From Deltaproteobacteria bacterium UBA2385 (GTDB lineage: Bacteria; Myxococcota_A; UBA796; UBA2385): a stretch of DNA of 29,020 nucleotides. The notes under the pieces were generated by a model. It saw only the letters and a list, made by a program, of their open reading frames with translations. It was not told the DNA's origin and did not search any database. Made by a program: the position numbers and the translations under genes. Positions within the stretch are counted from its first letter, which is position 1. Every line of letters starts with the position of its first letter. Below are positions 24,170-29,020 of this stretch, one piece after another. The stretch is taken from NCBI GenBank assembly GCA_002343455.1, contig DDSR01000258.1:946-29965 (forward strand), in the 5' to 3' direction.

Positions 24170-24199
24170 AGCATAGCCCACGGCGAGCGAGCGCGTCGA
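24170..24199 (-). promoter_or_regulatory. Weak sigma-70-like promoter candidate for the cyclase gene
   Basis: On the minus strand TCGACG (24199-24194) and TATGCT (24175-24170) are separated by 18 bp, each matching four of six consensus bases. Transcription would start near 24163, leaving a short leader that holds the AGGAGG. Weak by sequence; no better pair was seen. Confidence 0.25.
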
Positions 24200-24271
24200 A
24201 CGGACCTTCCCCCTTTTTTGCCCACCGGAGACCACGCCACGGGAGGCTGATCAAGGTGCGGATCGCGCCAA

Positions 24272-24288
24272 CCTGACAGCTTGTCAGG
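24272..24288. promoter_or_regulatory. Perfect palindrome upstream of gspC (distal operator / activator site)
   Basis: CCTGACA-GCT-TGTCAGG is a perfect seven-base inverted repeat, centred about 117 bp before the predicted gspC transcription start and 133 bp before the cyclase start codon. No T-tract follows it on either strand, so it is not a terminator. With the related site at 24315-24331 it looks like a pair of binding sites for one dimeric regulator. Confidence 0.65.
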
Positions 24289-24314
24289 CGTGCCCGGCCG
24301 CCGCCGCCGCGCGG

Positions 24315-24331
24315 CCTGACAGGTTGTCCAA
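24315..24331. promoter_or_regulatory. Second, degenerate copy of the palindrome (proximal site)
   Basis: CCTGACA-GGT-TGTCCAA repeats the left arm and spacer pattern of the 24272 palindrome, keeping TGACA..TGTC but degenerate in the last three bases. The centres are 43 bp apart, about four helical turns, so both copies face the same side of DNA. It is centred about 74 bp before the predicted sigma-54 start. Confidence 0.6.
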
Positions 24332-24370
24332 AGGGCCTGCCGAGAGTGCGCCCGAGGGGCAAGCGACGGC

Positions 24371-24386
24371 TGGCCTGGATCTTGCT
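24371..24386 (+). promoter_or_regulatory. Sigma-54 (-24/-12) promoter for the gsp operon
   Basis: TGGCCTG-GATC-TTGCT matches the sigma-54 consensus TGGCACG-N4-TTGCW at 10 of 12 fixed positions with exact spacing, keeping the invariant GG (24372-24373) and GC (24384-24385). Transcription would start near 24397, giving a leader of about 38 nt before the gspC ATG. Sigma-54 polymerase needs an enhancer-binding ATPase, and the two upstream palindromes are placed as its sites would be. Confidence 0.6.
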
Positions 24387-24434
24387 ATTGCAGTAGGCGC
24401 ACCCGCCCCTTCCACGCGCGATCCGCGAGAGACC

Positions 24435-25376
24435 ATGGCCCGGCCACCTCCCCGCATCATCGCCGCTTTCGCCGCCACAGGCCTCGCCGCCTGGGCGCTG
24501 GCTTTCGCGGTCGACATGGGCATCGCCAGGCTCCTGGCCATGCCCGACGGCTCCAGCCTCGCCCAGCCCGGTGACCCGGGACCGGCACCCGACGCGGCCA
24601 CGGGGGACGACGCCGACGCCCCTGCGGTCAGCAGGGTCCGACGCCCCTCCAGCAGCTCACGCAGCGACTACGTCAAGGCCATCGTCGAGCGCAGCATCTT
24701 CGACTCCGCCGCCGTCGGCGCGTCCAGCTCGGGCACCGTGGCCGAGGGGCCCGAGGCCAAGAGCGACCTCGACGCCCGCCTGCTGGCGACCGTCGTCGCC
24801 GAGCCGCTGGAGTACAGCTCCGCCCTGATCGCCCGCTCCGGCGGCGCCGAGGCCCGCGGTTACGGCGTCGGCGACTCGCTCTTCGACGAGGGCACGGTCG
24901 TGGGCATCGAGCCCCGCCGGGTGGTGATCGAGCGCAACGACGGCTCCCGTGAGTACATCTCCATGGACCTCGACGCCAAGGCCGAGAAGCTGCCGACCGG
25001 TCGCTCGCTGGCCGGTGACGCAGACAAGGACGAGGGCGTCGAGAAGGTCAGCGACACCAAGTTCGTGGTCGACGCCAAGCTGGTCGAGGAGGCCATGAAG
25101 GACCCCGAGAAGCTGGCCAGCCAGATCCGGGTCACCCCCCACAAGGGCGCGGACGGCTCGGTCGAGGGCTACCGCCTCTCCGGCGTGCGGCGCAACTCGC
25201 TCTTCTCCAAGCTCGGCATCAAGAACGGCGACGTCGTGCACGCCGTCAACGGCAAGCCGCTGAACAGCGTCAGCTCGGCCATGAACGCCTACGAGACCCT
25301 GCAGAAGGACAAGAACTTCAGCTTCGAGATCACCCGCCGCAACCAGAAGCAGACCTTCGAGTACGAGGTCCGCTGA
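24435..25376 (+). CDS. gspC: Type II secretion protein GspC
   Basis: ATG 24435 is preferred over an in-frame start at 24324, which lies inside the control region. The 313-residue inner-membrane protein has a single transmembrane helix near the N-terminus (about residues 8-28, IIAAFAATGLAAWALAFAV), a disordered Ser/Asp-rich stretch, the homology region (about 75-185: DYVKAIVERSIFD, LLATVVAEP, GYGVGDSLF) that contacts the secretin, and a C-terminal PDZ domain (LSGVRRNSLFSKLGIKNGD, then VNGKPL). GspC links the inner-membrane platform to GspD and helps choose substrates. The stop precedes the gspD start by 59 bp. Confidence 0.9.
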   Translation: MARPPPRIIAAFAATGLAAWALAFAVDMGIARLLAMPDGSSLAQPGDPGPAPDAATGDDADAPAVSRVRRPSSSSRSDYVKAIVERSIFDSAAVGASSSGTVAEGPEAKSDLDARLLATVVAEPLEYSSALIARSGGAEARGYGVGDSLFDEGTVVGIEPRRVVIERNDGSREYISMDLDAKAEKLPTGRSLAGDADKDEGVEKVSDTKFVVDAKLVEEAMKDPEKLASQIRVTPHKGADGSVEGYRLSGVRRNSLFSKLGIKNGDVVHAVNGKPLNSVSSAMNAYETLQKDKNFSFEITRRNQKQTFEYEVR

Positions 25377-25435
25377 TGCCGCACCCCTCTCCCCGAACCT
25401 CCGCGCCGACGCCCGTCGTCAGCCCCGAGGAGCCC

Positions 25436-27931
25436 ATGCTGTCGCCTTCCCCGCTCGTCCCCTCCCCCCTGCCCGCCTCGTGGCTGACCGGGCTGCTGCT
25501 CGCGCTCGTCCTGGCCTCGTCGACGGCCCAGGCCGCGCCCGCGACCGAGGGGCCACCGCCTCCCCAGGACGAGTCCCCGGAAGACGCCATCCTGCGCCGC
25601 GCCGCCGGCGGGGGCTCCAAGCCTCTCCCGACCGCCGAGGCGCCGGCCGGAAGCGGCGAGCGGGGCAAGCCGCCCATCCTCGAGGGCCGCAGCACGACGG
25701 TCACCATCGACTTCGTCGACACGCCGATCGTCGACCTGATCAAGTACTTCGCCGAGATCACCGGACGGAACTTCCTGCTGACCGACGACCTCAAGGGCAA
25801 CGTCACGATCATCAGCCACAAGCCCGTCACGGTGGGGGAGGCCTACGAGGCCTTCCTCTCTGCCCTGGAGAGCGCCGGCTACACCACCGTCACGGTCGGC
25901 CAGCTCACCAAGGTCGTCGCGACCAGCGCCGCCGCCAACGCTCCGCTCAACGAGTACTACCAGGGCAACATCCCCTACACCGACAACTACGTCACGCAGA
26001 TCATCCAGCTCACCAATGTCGGGGTCACCGACATCGTCAGCGTGGTCCGGGACCTGGCCGGGGCCAAGGCCAAGATCATCGCCTACGCGCCGACCAACAC
26101 GATGATCATCACCGACAGCGCGGTCAACATCCGGCGGGTCTACCGGATCGTCAGCCAGCTCGACGTCGCGGCGCCAAAGTCGGGGCTGCGCATCTTCCCC
26201 ATCCAGCACGCCCAGGCCTCGGAGATCCAGCGGGTCATCCAGGAGATCTACGGGACCCAGGCCACCTCCAGCGGCTCGCAGAGCGCTCCGACCGCGGCCA
26301 ACCGGACCGCCGCCTCCCGACGAGCCGCCCAGCGCCGCGGGGCCGAGCCGGCGGCCGAGGCCAGCACCGCCAGCACCGTGGGAAAAGAAGGCAGCTACAT
26401 CGACAAGATCATCACCGATGAGCGCACCAACTCGATCATCGTCCTGGCCAACGAAGAAGGCCAGAAGAAGATCGAGGATCTGATCGCCGAGCTGGACATC
26501 GACGTCGATCCTTCCAGCCGGGCGATGATCAAGGTGCTCTACCTGGAGCACGCCAAGGCCCAGGACGTCGCGACGGTGCTCTCCAACCTCTCCGAGGCCG
26601 GCAGCCGCAGCAGCTCCAGCGCCGCATCGCGGACGACGGCCAACCAGCGCAACATCCGCACCCCTCCCGGCTCGCCTCCCGACGCCGCCGAGGACTCCGC
26701 CGGCAGCGCGGTGGCAGCCTTGGACGGCGGGACCCGCATCACCAGCGACGAGAACACCAACTCGCTGGTCATCGTGGCGACCCCCGACCAGTTCCAGGTG
26801 CTCGAGCAGGTCATCGCCCAGCTCGACGTGCGCCGCAAGCAGGTCTTCGTCCAGGCCGTCATCCTGGAGATGGCCAGCGACGGCACCGTCGAGTTCGGGC
26901 TCGGCGTCCACGCCGGCGTGCCGGGCAGCGATGGCGGCCTCTCTGTCGGCTCGGCCCAGCTCGGCGGCTCCTCGCTCGGCCTCTCGGCCGAGAGCCTCTC
27001 CGGCCTCGCCCTGGGCGTCTACGGCAAGAGCATCGACGTCTCGGTCGGCGACCCGGCCTCGGGCACGGCCACCACGCTCTCCATCCCCGCCTTCGGGATC
27101 GCGCTCAACGCCCTGGCCAGCAACTCCGCCGTCAACATCGTCGCCTCGCCCGAGATCCTGACGATGGACAACGAAGAGGCCAAGATCATCGTCGGCCGCA
27201 ACGTGCCCTTCCCCGTCTCCTCGGGCCGGGACAACAACAACAACCCGATCATCAGCTACCAGCGCGAGGACGTCGCCACGACGCTGAAGGTCAAGCCGCA
27301 GATCAACGAGTCCAACTTCGTCACCCTGGAGCTGTTCCAGGAGGTGACCGAGGTGGAAGAGGACGACAGCGGGCTGGACGCCACCACCGCCGGCTTCATC
27401 ACCAGCAAGCGCTCGGCCGAGACCGTCGTCGTCGTCAAGGACAACCAGACCGTCGTCATCGGCGGCCTGATCGGCAGCACCGACACCGAGGTCGAGACCA
27501 AGGTGCCGATCCTGGGCGACATGCCCCTGATCGGCGCCCTCTTCCGCGGCCGACGCACCGTGGCGCGCAAGACCAACCTGCTCATCTTCCTGACTCCCCA
27601 CATCATCGACGAGCCGGCCGACCTGGAAGAGGTCTACCGGATCAAGTGGGCCCAGCGCGAGGAGTTCATCCGGCGCTTCTACGGCAAGAGCCGGGACGAG
27701 CAGGAGACCGAGCTCTCCGGGCTGCTGCAGTACAGCATGAACAAGATCGACCAGCCCAGCCCCTGGCGCACCAAGACCCCCAAGGCGGACACCACCGTCA
27801 CCATCGGCACCTCCAGCGTGGAGTCGACCGAGGGTCGGGTGATGCTGCGCGAAGCCGAGGCTCAACCGGAGCCGCCGCCGGCTGAGCCCGCCGAGCCGAC
27901 CGAGCCCGCCTCCCCCGCCGAAACCCCCTGA
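25436..27931 (+). CDS. gspD: Type II secretion secretin GspD
   Basis: ATG 25436 is chosen because GAGGAG lies just before it and a signal peptide follows (WLTGLLLALVLASSTAQAA); a frame start at 25376 overlaps the gspC stop but has no such support. The 831-residue protein shows the N0 domain (about 75-160: VTIDFVDTPIVDLIKYF), N1-N3 domains (IIQLTNVGVTDIVSVV; LRIFPIQHAQASEIQRVI; IKVLYLEHAKAQDVATVL), each ending in the TN(S/T)-(L/I)-(I/V)-I strand, and the secretin barrel with VASPEILTMDNEEAKI, VVVKDNQTVVIGGLI and VPILGDMPLIGALF. Low-complexity Ser/Ala/Arg inserts lie within N2 and N3. The end is a Pro/Glu-rich tail. It forms the outer-membrane pore. A pilotin-dependent sorting motif is not evident. 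Confidence 0.96.
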   Translation: MLSPSPLVPSPLPASWLTGLLLALVLASSTAQAAPATEGPPPPQDESPEDAILRRAAGGGSKPLPTAEAPAGSGERGKPPILEGRSTTVTIDFVDTPIVDLIKYFAEITGRNFLLTDDLKGNVTIISHKPVTVGEAYEAFLSALESAGYTTVTVGQLTKVVATSAAANAPLNEYYQGNIPYTDNYVTQIIQLTNVGVTDIVSVVRDLAGAKAKIIAYAPTNTMIITDSAVNIRRVYRIVSQLDVAAPKSGLRIFPIQHAQASEIQRVIQEIYGTQATSSGSQSAPTAANRTAASRRAAQRRGAEPAAEASTASTVGKEGSYIDKIITDERTNSIIVLANEEGQKKIEDLIAELDIDVDPSSRAMIKVLYLEHAKAQDVATVLSNLSEAGSRSSSSAASRTTANQRNIRTPPGSPPDAAEDSAGSAVAALDGGTRITSDENTNSLVIVATPDQFQVLEQVIAQLDVRRKQVFVQAVILEMASDGTVEFGLGVHAGVPGSDGGLSVGSAQLGGSSLGLSAESLSGLALGVYGKSIDVSVGDPASGTATTLSIPAFGIALNALASNSAVNIVASPEILTMDNEEAKIIVGRNVPFPVSSGRDNNNNPIISYQREDVATTLKVKPQINESNFVTLELFQEVTEVEEDDSGLDATTAGFITSKRSAETVVVVKDNQTVVIGGLIGSTDTEVETKVPILGDMPLIGALFRGRRTVARKTNLLIFLTPHIIDEPADLEEVYRIKWAQREEFIRRFYGKSRDEQETELSGLLQYSMNKIDQPSPWRTKTPKADTTVTIGTSSVESTEGRVMLREAEAQPEPPPAEPAEPTEPASPAETP

Positions 27932-27947
27932 GCGAGACGCTCCTCTT

Positions 27948-29020
27948 ATGTCCATCCGCCGCGAGTCCATCGACAGCATCCTGGTCCGCCAGGGCGTCTC
28001 GTCCGCGACCATCGAGTCGGCCCGCGTTGCGGCCGACAAGGCCGGCGTGGACCTGATCGAGGGCCTGGTCCGCGCCCAGTCGGTCGATGGCAAGCTGATC
28101 GCCCGCAGCCTCGCCCAGCAGACCGGCCTGCCGATGCTGGAGAGCATCGACATCGACCGGATGGACCCGGCTCTGGTGCGCGGCCTGCCCCTGGGCCTCG
28201 CCCGCGAGAGCGGCGTGTTGCCGCTCTGGCTGGACGAGGACGGCAGCGTGCTGATCGCCATCTCCTCGCCGACGGCGCTCTCCGGCCTGGACGATCTGCG
28301 GCTGGTCTTCCACCGCCCGGTCCGCCCCATCCTGGTCGCCCCGACCGTGCTGCGCGACGCGACCAACAAGGCCTGGGACCGCGCCAGCCAGACCGCCAGC
28401 GCCGTCATGGAGGAGATCGACGAGGGCCAGGGCAAGCAGACCGACGATCTGCAGCTGGCCGAGGACCTGCTCGACGACCCCAACCAGGCGCCGATCATCC
28501 GCTTCGTCAACTCGCTGCTGACCCAGGCCACCAAGGAGCGGGCCAGCGACATCCACATCGAGCCCTTCGAGAAGGAGCTCGCGGTGCGCTTTCGGGTGGA
28601 CGGCGTGCTCTTCGAGGTGGTCAAGCCGCCGCCTCGCCTGCAGGCCAGCATCGTCAGCCGCGTCAAGATCATGGCCGGCCTGAACATCGCCGAGAAGCGC
28701 ATCCCCCAGGACGGCCGCATCCGCACCCGGATGGCCGGCCGCGAGATCGACATCCGCGTCTCGACCATGCCCGTGCGCCACGGCGAGCGGGTGGTCATGC
28801 GCCTTCTGGAGAAGGGCAGCGTGTTTTCGCTGGAGGGCGTGGGCATGGACCCCGACACCCTCCGCCACTTCCGCAAGCTGATCCGCCTGCCGCACGGGAT
28901 CATCCTGGTCGCCGGACCGACCGGCTCCGGCAAGACGACGACGCTGTACAGCGCCCTGTCCGAGATCAACACGCCCGACAAGAACATCCTCACCATCGAG
29001 GATCCGGTCGAGTACGAGCT
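27948..29020 (+). CDS. gspE: Type II secretion ATPase GspE (cut by window end)
   Basis: The frame opens at ATG 27948, 16 bp after gspD, and runs off the right edge with 357 complete codons. Visible parts are the N-terminal GspE domains (IRRESIDSILVRQGV, then IARSLAQQTGLP), the NTD2-type segment SDIHIEPFEKELAVRFRVDG, an arginine-rich loop (GEIDIRVSTMPVRHGERVVMRL with a single substitution in the first residues), Walker A GPTGSGKT (323-330) and the start of the Asp box EDPVEYE at the very end. GspE is the cytoplasmic hexameric ATPase that drives pseudopilus assembly. Only a weak GAGACG precedes the start. Walker B and the Cys-rich zinc motif lie beyond the window. Confidence 0.94.
   Translation, partial: MSIRRESIDSILVRQGVSSATIESARVAADKAGVDLIEGLVRAQSVDGKLIARSLAQQTGLPMLESIDIDRMDPALVRGLPLGLARESGVLPLWLDEDGSVLIAISSPTALSGLDDLRLVFHRPVRPILVAPTVLRDATNKAWDRASQTASAVMEEIDEGQGKQTDDLQLAEDLLDDPNQAPIIRFVNSLLTQATKERASDIHIEPFEKELAVRFRVDGVLFEVVKPPPRLQASIVSRVKIMAGLNIAEKRIPQDGRIRTRMAGREIDIRVSTMPVRHGERVVMRLLEKGSVFSLEGVGMDPDTLRHFRKLIRLPHGIILVAGPTGSGKTTTLYSALSEINTPDKNILTIEDPVEYE

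Noticed and set aside
24272..24288. Palindrome as a transcription terminator
   Set aside because: Both adjacent genes start, not end, here, and no T-tract follows on either strand.
25289..28996. Very long minus-strand open frame (over 1200 codons) opposite gspC-gspD-gspE
   Set aside because: Translation is low-complexity and without motifs; long antisense frames are a by-product of extreme GC content opposite genuine genes.

Overview
This is a very GC-rich, tightly packed chromosomal window (gaps between genes are mostly under 150 bp) from a Gram-negative bacterium. It probably belongs to the Myxococcota / former Deltaproteobacteria. The reasons are: an outer-membrane programme (LptD-like protein, Tol system, type II secretion); a large FG-GAP/VCBS lipoprotein with a 'VWNQHAYSVTNI..D' segment of a kind I associate with myxobacterial proteins; many lipoprotein and Tat signals; and a sigma-54-type promoter. 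No phage, IS element, CRISPR array, tRNA or rRNA was seen.

Layout. (1) At 2-460 there is the 3' end of an unrecognised plus-strand gene. (2) At 6105-509 a minus-strand operon runs accD - folC - lptD-like - PAS histidine kinase - single-domain response regulator, with overlapping or nearly touching genes. (3) At 6257-8341 lies an FG-GAP repeat lipoprotein. (4) At 12188-8348 a minus-strand operon runs S66 LD-carboxypeptidase - serine hydrolase - DsbA/FrnE-type oxidoreductase - Tat-exported polysaccharide-deacetylase-like protein. The oxidoreductase has an in-frame TGA exactly where the first active-site Cys of CPYC should be, followed by SECIS-like hairpins, so I read it as a selenoprotein (UPYC). 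(5) At 12239-15479 four plus-strand genes encode a small putative lipoprotein, a metallo-beta-lactamase-fold hydrolase, an EcsC-like protein and a peroxiredoxin-like/rhodanese fusion that lacks the peroxidatic Cys. (6) At 15595-19823 is tolQ-tolR-tolA-like-tolB followed by a Ppx/GppA phosphatase; pal is not in the window. (7) At 19907-21301 is an arylsulfotransferase-like lipoprotein. (8) At 24147-21303 a minus-strand pair encodes a class III adenylate cyclase and an RlmI-like methyltransferase. (9) From 24435 to the right edge runs gspC-gspD-gspE (gspE cut by the window end), the start of a type II secretion operon.

Most of the window serves the cell envelope: fatty-acid precursor supply (AccD), LPS insertion (LptD), peptidoglycan turnover (S66 peptidase, serine hydrolase), envelope energisation (Tol) and protein export (Gsp). 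The 287-bp region between the cyclase and gspC is the richest regulatory stretch. It has a sigma-54 -24/-12 element with consensus spacing and, upstream of it, two related palindromes 43 bp apart, the arrangement expected for enhancer-binding-protein sites.

The strongest novelty candidates are the TGA-containing DsbA/FrnE-like gene and the gsp regulatory region. Function calls rest on motif recognition by eye; no database search was run.
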